The translations under genes were made by a program, and so were the position numbers. From Nematostella vectensis (taxonomy: Eukaryota; Cnidaria; Anthozoa; Actiniaria; Edwardsiidae): 64,000 nt of DNA. Under the pieces are notes generated by a model. It saw only the letters and a list, made by a program, of their open reading frames with translations. It was not told the DNA's origin and did no database searches. Of the stretch, positions 46,001-56,426 are shown piece by piece (within the stretch, counting starts at the first letter, position 1; each line of letters begins with the position of its first letter). The stretch covers positions 4,742,747-4,806,746 of the forward strand of contig NC_064044.1 of NCBI RefSeq assembly GCF_932526225.1. The letters run 5' to 3'.

Positions 46001-48881
46001 ACTTTGTGTCTAAAATCCAACTTCTACTTCAAAAACAACTCGACTGATTAGAATTTGGTCATAAACCGGGAGGCGGTGAGATTTGATAAAAAAGCGGGAG
46101 TCTCCTGGTAAAACCAGGGGAAGTTGGCAGGCATGGTTTATGCTTGAAATGTTGTGTGTTACAAAGAGAATTCCAGGTTGTGAGACCTTTTTCTCAAGTC
46201 AATAAACCTTGGCGGTCTAGTTGTTTGGTGCCCCCCCCCCCCCTCTGAATGTGCATCAGAGAAAAATAATTTGAATTCATAAACATTAGACATAAGAAAG
46301 TACAAATGTAAAAAAAAATTTTTCAGAAATGTTAATTTCCATTTTTTGGTTTCTCATGTGTTGCTCATCTATTATTGCCTGACTCACCTTTGAATAGTGT
46401 TCATATGACAAGAACTGGACTGCACCATAGGGGAATGTCCGCAGCATCATTGCTCCATTTCCTGAAAACAGAAACACTGCAAATGAAAATACAGTATGTG
46501 GTGCCAAATTTTCATAAAGGGGCTTGACACAAATTCCAACATCATAAAGATTCCACATCATACAAGCTTGAATGATGGAAAGCCAGGAGCTATAAAAAAT
46601 GCAAGCAAGTAGAGAAAGAAAACAACTAAGTATACCTTTAAAGTATGCAAGAAGTCCCTCATTGTGGTAAATGGCCCTGAAAGCTGTCAACACCTCTGAG
46701 GAATAAAAAGATATAGCTAGTGAATCATCTAAAAACAAGTAGATCAGGGGTCAAAGTTACTGTAGCAACCAAGTAGTCACATTTGCAATTCAATTTTTTT
46801 TCAAAATATGACTTTAAAATATTTAATTTGGCAGCAAACAAGCTACCAGATAAGACTTTGAGTGCCTAATAATCGTGTATTTTATGACACGTTACAGGAA
46901 ATAATAAGATTTACATTTAAATTGGGTAGTAAAATGCATAAACATGATCCAAACTATGCAAAGCTAATCTGGGAATCTGTGTAAGTATACATTACATAGT
47001 GCATACTTAAGTTCTACATTACATACTTTAGCTATGTGATTAAATTCCAACTAGAAGTTTTAGCACAGTAGTGAAGCTTTGATTTACTGAGACAGAAATT
47101 TTATGCAAAAGGTGTAAAATCTTGTAATCTTTGTATAAAAATAACACTTCATGACTGCTATGAAGAGATACCACTATATTAGCCTGACTTTTTCACTAAG
47201 AAAAATAATCTCCCTAGGATGCATTAAATGAAGAAAACAGGGCCATCTTATACACTGTCATAATGAACAGGGCAGCAGTTTTAATAGTACTACTGTGTTG
47301 CATATGGGAAAATGTAGACAATAATAGACAGACAAGCTGGAGAAAAAAATTCACTAGTCTACTGCAGAGGCTTGAAGGCAGAAGTACTATGTTTAACGGA
47401 GTGTTCATTAATGACACCCAGGGGGGGAGGGAAGATTTTTACTTTCAGAGCCCCCCTTTCATTGTAAACATTTTCTTGGTGCCCCCCCCCCCCCCCCTCC
47501 CCCTTATAGAACTCCAAAAACTTATTTTTCCCTTAGAGGACCTTTTTTTTGGAGCCCCCCCTTTTGGTAGTTAAAAATTTTTTGGAGCCTCTCCCCCTCA
47601 ATATCTTTCCTCCCCCCCCACCCTCAGTGTATTTAATGAACACTCCCTTAGGCCTCTATGTAAAAAATTTTGAGCATTAGCCCTTCAGTGGAAAAAAAAA
47701 TTGCTCTTATGAAGGGCTAATACAGTACTTTCAAAGTCAGCAGAACCAGTCTGTTTTCACAGAGGCTTTTAAAAAACATTCCATCACAACCTTGTATTGA
47801 TTGATTCCTAGAAATTCGATCTATTTTTTGAATAGAGGCTGGCTAAGACACAGGTATATTTACTTACTCATGCCCTTGTAGTGTCGGTTGTTTGCCTGAA
47901 GCAGGATTTTCAGCCTTTCTAATGGAGCCATTGTTGTTCTTGCACAACATGTTGAAAGCCCTAGGAAATAATCCAACATTAAAAATGTGGAACCTTACAA
48001 GTTCTTTCAGCCAAAGATGGGAAAGATCTCAATTTTCTTTCTTGGGTATTATCACATCAAAATTATCCACAATTCAGCATAGAAACGCATAGTACAGTGT
48101 TTCCTTTACCTACCAATAAGGACCAAGTTATTCCCAAGTTTGGCGAACCAACTTATAGAGTAATCAAAAGGCGTAACACGTCTGTATAAAATGTACTTCC
48201 TAATAACCAAGGGAGCTTTTCAGATTGAAGAGTTTAAATAGAAAATAAGGCTGAACCATAGAGTTAATAAATGAGCTATAATTATAACATTTCCAGCCTC
48301 GCACCTCAGAAGTTATCCAATGGTCGAGAACAGAGCAGTTTCGTAGGCGCATTTACTATGAATAATGTGTTCATAAAGCCTTTTCAAACCCTTTATCACT
48401 TTGCCTTTCCTAGAATATTGCTAAGGTACTTGACGAGGGCATAGGAAATCCATTTTATCAACAAAACAAAATGAATACGTAAGCAAAGTACTTAGATTCT
48501 AAGTAAGTTAACTTAAGCAATATCAAAATTAAATCCGAGGAGCCGAATTCATTTTCCGCTAGAAAACTTTTCGTGATCTTAGGATTTCTCCATACTTAAC
48601 CACTAACCATTCTGCCAAAATCATACCATAACAGTGAATAGAAAATGAAAGAATCTATATAAGTAAGCTTAAATAAACTTTCGAGTCTTAGGCCCAACGT
48701 TCTGTTCACTACATGTTAACGTTTACGCGTTGTTGTTGCGCTGTTGTTGTTGCAGCACGAATTGATTAATCATGCGAAAAACCCATCACATATAATAAGA
48801 CAAAGAAATAAAATATGTTGAAACAATATTCCCACCTCCAGCAATAATACTAGTGACAACTGAGGCAGTTTCTCGCTCCAT
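43098..48881 (-). CDS. slc25a16: Mitochondrial carrier, SLC25A16-like
   Basis: Seven exons on the minus strand (48881-48836, 47960-47868, 46695-46636, 46461-46388, 44886-44643, 44053-43897, 43323-43098) join in frame with GT/AG borders to 299 residues. The three carrier repeats have signatures PLERLK (exon 2), YPLDMVRSR (exon 5) and YPLDVVRRR (exon 7). GNGAMMLRTFPYGAVQF and AGMTACACTYPLDMVR match the SLC25A16 (Graves disease carrier) group, linked to coenzyme A import; SLC25A42 is the nearest alternative. The frame stays open for about 250 bases upstream of the chosen ATG but has no other in-frame ATG there, so the true N-terminus may include another exon. The protein is slightly shorter than the usual 330 residues for this reason. 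It acts in the mitochondrial inner membrane. Confidence 0.92.
43489..43640. repeat. (GACA)n-rich intronic microsatellite
   Basis: Imperfect ACAG/ACAGACAG repeats mixed with GATGAATAGA lie in the intron between carrier exons 43897-44053 and 43098-43323. Confidence 0.85.
45000..45078 (-). repeat. Degraded duplicate of the exon 5 acceptor of the carrier gene
   Basis: Plus-strand GAGTTTATTTATCGCTGGGG at about 44851 (exon 5 start with its acceptor just above) reappears as GAGTTTATTAATTGCTGGGG at 45003, about 152 bases away. It is followed in both places by AACTT and by a TCTTAGTA-like stretch. The copy encodes SSPAINKL, like the exon, but its acceptor is altered. Confidence 0.7.
47398..47646. mobile_element. 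Short inverted-repeat transposon with G/C-run interior
   Basis: Left end GGAGTGTTCATTAATGACAC and right end (complement) GGAGTGTTCATTAAATACAC are inverted. The interior is G- and C-runs with TTTT tracts and no reading frame of value. It lies in the intron between carrier exons 2 and 3. A TTA-type target duplication is possible but unclear. Confidence 0.65.
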
Positions 48882-49259
48882 TTCGTCGTTTTCTTCCACA
48901 GGACAAGGTTCAACTAGTTCGGTGTATGTTGGGATCGAACCCCCTTCCTTCGAGACCTGGACGAGATTTTTAGCCACCGTTGTGATCTTTAAAGCAAATA
49001 TAGTCTTGAAAACCTTATATATTGTGCTTGGGATAAGCGAAGGTCTCGTAAATGCTACATTTTTAGCAGATCTAAGAGGGTTCGGTAGTTTCCATGTTGA
49101 TGATTTGGAACCTTCTCCGGCTTTAACCGAGTTCTAGTAAAAGTACTGGCTAACCAGCCAATCAGAGAGAAGCTTGTACGCATGAATACACCAATCACAG
49201 CATGGTCAATAGTGGGGTTTCTTGTCCAAAGTAACGCAAGGGCGGTAGGAACAGAGTTT
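48882..49259. other. 5' region of the carrier gene
   Basis: On the minus strand the carrier frame stays open here from about 49130 without an ATG. A short out-of-frame upstream ATG frame begins at about 49096. The rest looks like promoter/spacer up to the Penelope-like fragment. Confidence 0.4.
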
Positions 49260-49517
49260 TTTTAGGCTTTGTTGATGTGAACCAGTCGATTACGGCTTTA
49301 GTGCTTTTCCATTGGTGAAAGTTACGTTTTGTTGCGATGGTGGTGTTGATGCGGTCGAGGATGCTTTTGCTGTTCATGCCATTTCGGACTTGGTAGGGTT
49401 GATGAGTCTGCAGGTCGGTTTATTAGCGAAGTTCGGTTTGTGGTCTTCGAGTGTTATAAATGCTTGTTTGTTGGCGGTGGTGTTCATTCTATCGTCGATT
49501 CCTAGTTTTGTCGCGAT
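49260..49517 (-). pseudogene. Penelope-like element, reverse transcriptase fragment
   Basis: On the minus strand, reading from 49517 downward, the frame encodes parts of a Penelope-type reverse transcriptase: [25 protein letters not shown] and, after a stop, ILDRIN and QWKSTKAVIDWFTS. Similarity ends near 49260. The upper end is cut at 49517 by the viral element; the same frame continues beyond it in the left arm of the hairpin at 62652-62677. The fragment is truncated at both ends and contains at least one stop, so it is not active. Confidence 0.8.
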
Positions 49518-49872
49518 GGGGGGGGGGGGGGGGGGGGGGCGGGGGGTTTCAGTGAAACGGCCTGGGAGGCGCGGATCGCCCCTCCGGGCCTCCCAGCCCC
49601 GTCTCTATATATCAGGCAGGTAATGCTTCACGTACATAAACAATCGGCAAAAGCTAATGTAGGCCAAATCGATGTCACGTACATAAACAATCGGCAAAAG
49701 CTAATGTAGGCCAAATCGGTTTCACGTACATAAGCTTTTCATGTAGGCCAAATCGATTTCGCGTACATGAATAATTAATTAGGGCTGCAGGCCGGTGGGC
49801 GTTTCGCGTGCATGAATAATTAATTAGGGCTGCAGACCGGTGGGCGTTTCGCGTGCATGAATAATTAATTAG
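49518..49872. repeat. Left terminal inverted repeat of the viral element
   Basis: After the G-run comes TTTCAGTGAAACGG and a GC-rich imperfect palindrome (CTGGGAGGC ... GCCTCCCAG). Then follow about 2.5 copies of a roughly 42-base repeat containing CAATCGGCAAAAGCTAATG (from 49628) and three copies of a roughly 46-base repeat containing GCATGAATAATTAATTAGG (to 49872). The whole is inverted at 62293-62651. Confidence 0.9.
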
Positions 49873-52800
49873 GCGTTGGACTTGCAAACGATGTCAAACA
49901 CAGGCTGCTTAAACCGCTCGTACCGGAGAAAGTGTGGACAGAGGAAGTCGACCCTTTGCTGCCGGGACGGCGGCAAGGGGGCCCGGAGGGCTTAGACCCC
50001 GAGGAGTACTATTCTCTTTTCGTCGGCGGCGCTCATCTTCGGTTCCCAAGCGTGGATGCCACTCTTCGGGGCCGAGACATAAGCGCCGGTGTTTACCAGG
50101 AGATTCTCGATAGCATGCCTGACAAAGAGGCGCCCGCCGTACTGGCAGGGCTGGTCCAGTACATCCTGGACGAGGACATCCCCGACGATGTCAAACACAA
50201 GCTGCTTAAGCTGCTCGTACCGGTGAGACTGTGGACAGAGGAAGTCGACCCTCTGCTGCCGGGACGGCGGCAAGAGGGCCCAGACCCCGAGTAGTACTAC
50301 TCTCGCTTCGTCGGCGGCGCCAGTGTTTACCAGGAGATACGAAATCTTGGTGGAACAGGTGTCATTGCTCTAAAGCCGGTTGTGCGGGGGCCTGATATTA
50401 AAGACAACGGCTCGGTGTGGTGGGTCTCGCACGAGCGAGAGTCTCTGCGGGCGAACGCAGTGCTTCCGCTGGTGCTCGAGATGGTAGACCCCGACCGGCG
50501 TTACATACTCTTTACGGTCGTTGGTAAGGCCCCCGCAGAGCCATTGGCGCCAATCACAGAGGAGGAGGGTCGCTCGGAGCACAAGATAGGTGGGTCGTTA
50601 GTCAAAAGGGGGGGCCAAATCGCAGTCGGCGCCCTGGAAGGCATCGATGTGGGTATTCGGGAGAAAGGGCGAGAGTACCTCGTCTACGTGAGATACGAGC
50701 TTCGCCCTTTACCTGAGCGAAATGGTGAGCCTGGGCCGATGTTTGTGCGAGAGGGGAGCGACGCCTTCACTAACTGTGTTGTGAGCTATGTTGCCGACTT
50801 TTTAAGGAATCGCGGCACCTCGCGCTCCCTTGGTCTAACCAAGACACGAGGCAAGATCCTCGAGCGATTCGACAAGAAGCTGGCCACTACGGGATGCACC
50901 AAAGAAGACCTCTTTGAAATGGAAAAGAAGCTCGGGATAAAGCTGGTAGCCGTGGACGCCCTGGGCAACGTCCTGTGGGACTCGGGGAAGTACGAGAGGG
51001 GGTACACACAAATCCGCATCCCTTGCCACAATAAACACGCATGGGCGGAGCTTCTGAACCACTGAACTGAACCACCTGCGATCGCGAGCGTCCACGGCCT
51101 AGACTTCGAGGCTGAGAGGGAGCTTCGTTCGTTATGTCAGGGGGAGGCAGCGCCTCGCGCTACCAGTGCCGCCACAAAAGCGCGCGAGGCGAAAGTGCGA
51201 GAGGTGCTCATTCGCTTTATAAACAGGGCGATCCCCAGAAGCACGAGGGTCTGGCTGTGTGGGCGTATTATAGTCACGCACGAAGGCAAACTGTACCGAT
51301 CGGGACAAGACAGATGGGCTATCGACAGGGCGTTTACAGACGAGACTGGCCATGATCCTCAATGGCTCCCTGATGATCACCCAGCCTACCAAGAGTACAC
51401 CGAAGCTACGCACTCGATGGGCGGCGCAGTAGGGTATCGCTTCAAGAAGTGGACCCAAAGAGAGAACATCAGGCCAACGCCTCTTAAATACAGGGGCGTC
51501 TGGCGAGCGGCGCAGGTTGAGTCCAAAGTGTGAAATAGCATGGAAAACTTAGGGGCGCAGCCTCATGCGCACATCGACATGCGTGCGGCGTACCTAGGAT
51601 GTGAGGACAGCGTCTTCGGCGGCGCCTCGGACGCCATTGATTTGGTACGGAAATACGGTTCCCCTACGAACGTGTATCGTATCGCGGATGTTGCGGGACG
51701 GCCATAGAGCGAGGTCCTTCAACTGACCGGGGCCATTCAGCTGACCGAGTGGGGGTTCTCTGATGCCTGCCACCCCTACACTTCCGGGAGGGTAGGGCAG
51801 CACTTGGAACAAAACGAGGGCTGGATCACCACGCCAGAGCTCAAGGACCTGCTAGACTCGGGTGACCTCGCCATGGCCGCGGCGAGGGAGGTGTTGTATA
51901 GCGTCGGAAAAAAAGACTCCATCAAGTTCCCCCACTCCAGCCCCGGCGGCGAAGACCCGCAGGGTCGAGATCTCGCTGACCGTTTCGTAGGCAAGTGCGC
52001 CATGGCGACCAGTCCTCGATCGTAGCCGCGACCGTGAAGAAGCCGCGTATCTGACAAACCTCCTTGCGGGCACCGACCACTTACTTATCTTCGAGCATGC
52101 CGACGGGGCTCATCTGATCCAATACAAAGACGGTGTCCGGCGCTCACAATGGTATCATATCAGGGCCTTCGTCTTGGCGTACACAAACATAGCGTTGCGA
52201 CGCATGTTGAGGCGGATTCCTCGCGAAGACGTCCTCCGAGTGTGCACAGATGCCATATACGCAAAGGCGGTGCCCAGTGGTGTGAAGCTCGTGGAGCGAA
52301 ATCCGAGGTATGGAGAGTGGCGCCACAAGAGGCCTGGGTACGAGTGGCGACCCGAAGCGGTTTGGGGTCCGAAGAGGTCGGGGTGCTTGGCTAGGGAGCC
52401 AAGCACTGCACCGAGTCTGCCGTGCGATCTAGTGGCCGCAACCTCTGCGAGGATGTATCTAGCCGGCCAGGGAGGATCGGGGAAGACCGAGTGGGCGGTG
52501 AGCATGTTCCGCGGCCGTAACGTTGTGGTGCTCACCCCCGAGAACGACCTCGCCCACGACCATCGCAACAACCCGCGCCTCGCGGTGAAGGCTCAAACCT
52601 ACCACCACTACCTCTGCATACCAGCGGAGAAGCCGATAGAGGAGTGGAGACCTTCCGAGCTGGGGCACAAACTCGACCGTCTCGCAGAAGTAATCATCAT
52701 TGACGAGTGCTGTAAGGTACAGACTAAAGTGCTACGCGCCATCCTAGGGTATCTCGCCACGCGGCCGTGTCAGGTAGTGTGTTGTGGCGACTATGGACAG

Positions 52801-53794
52801 GTCCCGCCCTGGGGAGATAAAAAGGGGCCTCACGATATGCTCAAGGAGTGGGCACAAGGGAACATCCGCTGGTTCGATTCCGACTACCGCTGCCTGTGTG
52901 AAGACTGCAGAAAGCCGTACAGTACATGCGACTGCGGCTCTGCCGCGCCCTCCTCCAGGCTCCACGACATAAAGGGCCGGATTTGGTGTCAGCCAGACTC
53001 CCAACAGCTTGAGGTGTTTCGAGAGGAGTGGGGTGGGGTGGCGTTCGACGCGGCGGCCGAGCAGGCCCACCCAAGCGATATGTGGGTGTGCTCGACCAAC
53101 AAGATGGGGGCCCTTGTTCAGCAGCGATTGGTAGAGCACCACAGGAAAAACTACCCCCGATTGCCAGCAACCATCCGCTTTGATCCCGAACCTAGCGTCG
53201 CGCATCGTTATCGCAAGCAAAGGCGGCCGGTGCCCGTGCCAGGCAAAAGGGGCAAGAAGGTCGACGCGTACAAAGGCACGGTAGTCGAGGTCCCTCTCGG
53301 CGTGGTCCTTAACGGGCTTCCCCTCGAGTGGAAATACGCGGGCTGGGGGACAGTCCACCGGGTGCAGGGCAAGACTATCCAGACTCCAAGACGTTTGTTT
53401 ATCATAGACCACAGCTTAGAGGACTGGATCACGAATAGTCCGCGTGATCCCCCCCGATGACACCCCCGGTGTCTTGGTTCCCACAGGGCTGCAGGCTACG
53501 CCCAGTGAAGAGCTCATTATAGCGCGAATCAAGCGATACGCTATAGACGACAGGCAAAAGGGTCGCACAAAGTACACGGGGCCGCACCACGTTCTGACGG
53601 TGGACCACGTACTCGGCATGATTGCTGACGCGGAAAAGAAGTGCACGCTCTGTTGCACTCAGCTTCTGCTTCAGGGGTACACTAAGAGTCATCCCCAATG
53701 CTTCATTATCGACCGGCGGGACGACAGTCAGGGTCACTACAAGTGGAATGTCAGACCCACGTGCCTCAGCTGCAATAGAAGGCACAAGCGCTGA
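49873..53794 (+). pseudogene. Giant viral gene: repeats + B-type polymerase-like + SF1 helicase + HNH-like tail (decayed)
   Basis: One frame runs from about 49873 to about 52020, broken by TAG at 50292, TGA at 51063, TGA at 51531 and TAG at 51705. It shifts near 52020 to the helicase frame (to 53445), then shifts again near 53445 to the tail. The N-terminal part has a tandem duplication of about 297 bp. A polymerase-like part shows IDMRAAYL (motif A-like) and VCTDAIYAK (motif C-like). The helicase part shows Walker A GQGGSGKT, Walker B IIIDE, CCGDYGQVPPW and GTVHRVQGKTI, typical of SF1. The tail has CTLC, FIIDRRDD and CLSCNRRHKR, like an HNH nuclease. This resembles the polymerase-SF1 helicase fusions described from transpovirons and polinton-like viruses. 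It would replicate the element. Two of the stops, the TGA codons, fit CGA-to-TGA changes. Confidence 0.8.
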
Positions 53795-54787
53795 TCACGC
53801 TAGCGCGATCAGCAGATTTTTTCGATCGCGCTGGAGTCACGCTACGCAACTGCGAACGCGTAAAGCCGTGCTTAGAGTACGCCGTGTAATACAACACTGG
53901 CTGTCCGGGCTCCATGATCCTCTTTAGTATTGGGTACGCCTTGCTTGTCCACCACGGGTCCGTCGCCCGCCGTCGGCCCTTGTCCGGAAGGTCTTCCTCG
54001 TTTACGGCGATGTACACCTCCGTTCCGACCTCTAAGGGGACCTCTAAGGGAGGCTTTTCGGCTTTGAGAGGCACGCGCCTCAGCTTTATGGCGTCCTCAA
54101 GCGCAAAGCCAGTCATGCGAGTCTTCGTTGCGTTTATGTCCGAGATGACGGTTGGCAAAGCAGTAACCCACTCGCGGTTTGTCTTGCCGGATGCAAGCTC
54201 TTTCGAGTACTGCGCACGAAATAGGCGCTGCGCCAGCCAGCGATGGAAAGACTCGGCGAAAGTTTGGCTCCTGTGGTGCCCTGGCTCAGCCCGCCGGACC
54301 TCCACCCCGTGGTCTGTTAGGAGCTTTGTGGTGGCACCCTTGAACTCCGTGCCGTCATCAACCATGAGGACTTTAGGCCATGTGAGAGGTCCCTCTGCAT
54401 AGATGCCAGCGAGTTCGCGGGAGACGACGGCCGCGGTCTTAGTCCTCAGTGGGCGGGCGGCTTTTATCGTGAAGCAACGTCAACGACAGTCAGGGCATAC
54501 TTGTACCCGCGGTCGGTTGGCAAGAATAGCAGGTCCGACTGGTGGATACGGTTTGGTATCTGCTCCGAGAAGTGGGCGTAGGTAGTCGGAGGAGGAGGCG
54601 TCTGTGTGTAGCCCCCGACGGGCTGTGAGCTTACCCACTTGCGCACTCGATCTATGGAGGCTGAGCCCTTGGGAAGTTTGGCATGCAGAGCGGTCACTCC
54701 CTGGAAGCCGCCTCTGGCGTAGTATATAGGACGAAGGAACGCATCGAGTTCTTCGTCGGACATGCGCTTGCCGTTCCGGCGGGTCAT
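53766..54787 (-). pseudogene. Viral DDE integrase, frameshifted
   Basis: The N-terminal part (ATG at 54787) has a helical basic region and QSDLLFLPTDRGYKYALTVVD, holding the first Asp of the rve catalytic core. The C-terminal part is in another frame from about 54365 and has DDGTEFKG (second Asp) and, 30-40 residues on, FAESFHRWLA (the Glu). After that comes a basic, proline-rich SH3-like stretch (VPLEVGTEVYIAVNEED). The frame change lies between 54365 and 54464. The protein would insert the element; the 6-bp duplication fits. It converges with the replication gene. Confidence 0.82.
53788..53822. terminator. Hairpin plus T-run between converging genes
   Basis: GCTGATC pairs with GATCAGC around ACGCTAGCGC, followed by AGA and six T. 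It lies where the plus-strand replication gene and the minus-strand integrase gene meet. It may mark 3' ends for transcripts on both strands, but the function is inferred only from its position. Confidence 0.4.
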
Positions 54788-54811
54788 TACGTGCGTATAC
54801 GTATACGTACG
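54788..54811 (-). promoter_or_regulatory. Alternating CG/TA motif upstream of integrase
   Basis: CGTATACGTATACGTACG lies only a few bases before the integrase ATG (minus strand). Similar alternating purine-pyrimidine tracts occur just before two other minus-strand genes of the element, at 55681-55707 and 58301-58312. Likely a shared promoter or processing signal; inference from position and repetition. Confidence 0.45.
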
Positions 54812-54953
54812 CCGAAGGCGTGCGCGATGCGTTGCAACCGCATGTATCAGTCTCCAACAGGTGGATGCCGTCTGCTACGCCTTCGGCGTACGTATACGCG
54901 CAGCATGGAAAAAGGGCGCCTAGACGCCGGAACGCGTTTCGACGGCAGCTGCA

Positions 54954-55367
54954 TCACAGCAAGCGGCTAGCTGCGTAGCCGATGGCGAGAGCGCCGGCGC
55001 CTATGTACGCCAACTCGGCGTTCTTCTGCGTTTTGCTGGGGACGTAGTAGTCGGACAGCTTGGGGGCCCGCATTGACTCCAGGGAGGTCTGGTTGTAGAG
55101 TTTGAGCACGTAGTCGGTGTCGTTGAAGTTCTGCTTTGCGAGGGACCCTCTCTCGCGACTTTGAGCTTGCCAATCGAGGATTTTTTGTCGCCGCTGTTGG
55201 TAGCGTCCATAGTCTTGTTGGTATTTCTCTAGGGCCTTGTCGTGCCTCTCCTTCTCAGCTAAGGCGGGGCTCTCATCGTTCAACAGGAACTTTGCGAGGT
55301 AGTTGCCACCAACGAATGCAGTCGCGTTTAGGACGGCGCCGCCAACCAAAATCGCGATAGAGGCCAT
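54954..55367 (-). CDS. Viral membrane-associated protein, about 137 residues
   Basis: ATG at 55367 gives MASIAILVGGAVLNATAFVG, a hydrophobic N-terminus. A long polar helix rich in Gln/Lys/Arg follows (YQQDYGRYQQRRQKILDW), then KLYNQTSLES and a second hydrophobic C-terminal helix (AYIGAGALAIGYAASRLL). The frame is uninterrupted. Two membrane segments with a coiled middle suggest a virion or membrane protein. It belongs to the minus-strand block of the element together with the capsid gene. Specific function unknown. Confidence 0.65.
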   Translation of the reverse strand: MASIAILVGGAVLNATAFVGGNYLAKFLLNDESPALAEKERHDKALEKYQQDYGRYQQRRQKILDWQAQSRERGSLAKQNFNDTDYVLKLYNQTSLESMRAPKLSDYYVPSKTQKNAELAYIGAGALAIGYAASRLL

Positions 55368-55455
55368 GTTTGTGCGAAGCACACTTCGCGTGCTGTGTGT
55401 ATGCGCAAAGCGCGCACGAGTCTAATACACGGCCTACGCACGCCACAGTACACTA

Positions 55456-55680
55456 CTACATGGGCAGGATCTTCTGGTCCTCAAGGTAACCCTTCAAAGC
55501 GACAGCACCTGCAACGGCGGCAGTCATTTTTGCGTAGTTCATGGCGTTCGCGGAGGGGTCTTTGGTGAAGTCCTCGCGTAAGACCTTGCGCTCGACCCAG
55601 CCGATACCGGCGACGAGGCCGGTTATGACTGCGGCGTCGGTGATGGTCTTTGTGATCTTGCTCTGCTGCGTCGTCGACAT
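55456..55680 (-). CDS. Small viral membrane protein, 74 residues
   Basis: ATG at 55680 (MSTTQQSKITKTITDAAVIT) gives an intact frame ending at 55456. Two hydrophobic segments (DAAVITGLVAGIGWV and KMTAAVAGAVALKGYL) flank a polar loop. The alternating CG/TA motif is directly upstream. Function unknown; position in the structural block suggests a virion component. Confidence 0.6.
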   Translation of the reverse strand: MSTTQQSKITKTITDAAVITGLVAGIGWVERKVLREDFTKDPSANAMNYAKMTAAVAGAVALKGYLEDQKILPM

Positions 55681-55707
55681 TTTATATGCGTACACGCGTA
55701 TATGCAC
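55681..55707 (-). promoter_or_regulatory. Alternating motif with TATA-like end before the 74-residue gene
   Basis: Reading the minus strand, GCATATACGCGTGTACGCAT is followed by ATAAAATG. It combines the alternating CG/TA word with a TATAAA-like word immediately at the start codon. Confidence 0.45.
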
Positions 55708-55746
55708 GTGCGGATATGGGTGGGGCCCTCGTGTCTAAATGTCTGC

Positions 55747-56345
55747 TTACTCCATGGACAACAGCCGAGATCCGGGAGCGCGAAGCGCTGTCGCCGGAAC
55801 GCGCTCCTTGGTCTGCTGTGCGGCCGCCAGCGGTGGCCTCGCGGGAGGAGTCACGTTGTCGGCCGCTACGTGCGGGTCGGTAGCATGCGGATCGGTAGCT
55901 CGCTGGTTAACAGCTGGTGTGCGAGTGAACGCGGCAGCTAGCTCCCGACTACGTGTGTAGAGGCCGATTAGTGACACTAGAAGACCAGCGACCCCGATAA
56001 CCGAGCTAGCCGACCAGGCAGAGTTGCTTTCCGGGACTGGTGTGTGTGCGATGCCAGCGCTTGCCGTTCCGGCGGCGGCATCGTCGGCGCGCAAGCCCTC
56101 GCGTCCCTGCGGCTCGCTCGGCCCCGGTGGCCCCGGGGTGCCTCTTTCGTCGCTCTGTTAATTCGGTTCCACTTTGCCAAGCGCCTTCCGGCTTCGACTC
56201 GTCCAGGGTGTTTAGGTCGGGTCGCGGGTGGTTCGGGGCTCGTGATTCTCTCCGCCAACGCCGAAGGCGTACGAGCAGGTTCTTGAGCAGGTTCCGCTGA
56301 CGTTCCGGCAGGCTGGGCACTAGTACTTCCTTGAGGTTCCTCCAT
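55747..56345 (-). pseudogene. Viral protein with one membrane segment, frameshifted
   Basis: ATG at 56345 opens a proline-, alanine- and arginine-rich frame with SALAERITSPEPP and GRVEAGRRLAKWNRINR. A frame change near 56100-56170 leads to a frame with one membrane helix (SVIGVAGLLVSLIGLY) and a proline-rich tail ending at 55747. The two parts make better sense as one protein than as two, but the join is inferred. Function unknown. Confidence 0.45.
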
Positions 56346-56426
56346 TTGTGTGTGTCTCGACACACACGCGGCGTCAACTACTTGGTACCAAGCGGTAGAA
56401 GAAGTGGCAAGCTTTCAAATGAACGT

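Noticed and set aside
52744-53412. 222-codon minus-strand frame inside the helicase region
   Set aside because: Antisense shadow of a frame with clear helicase motifs.
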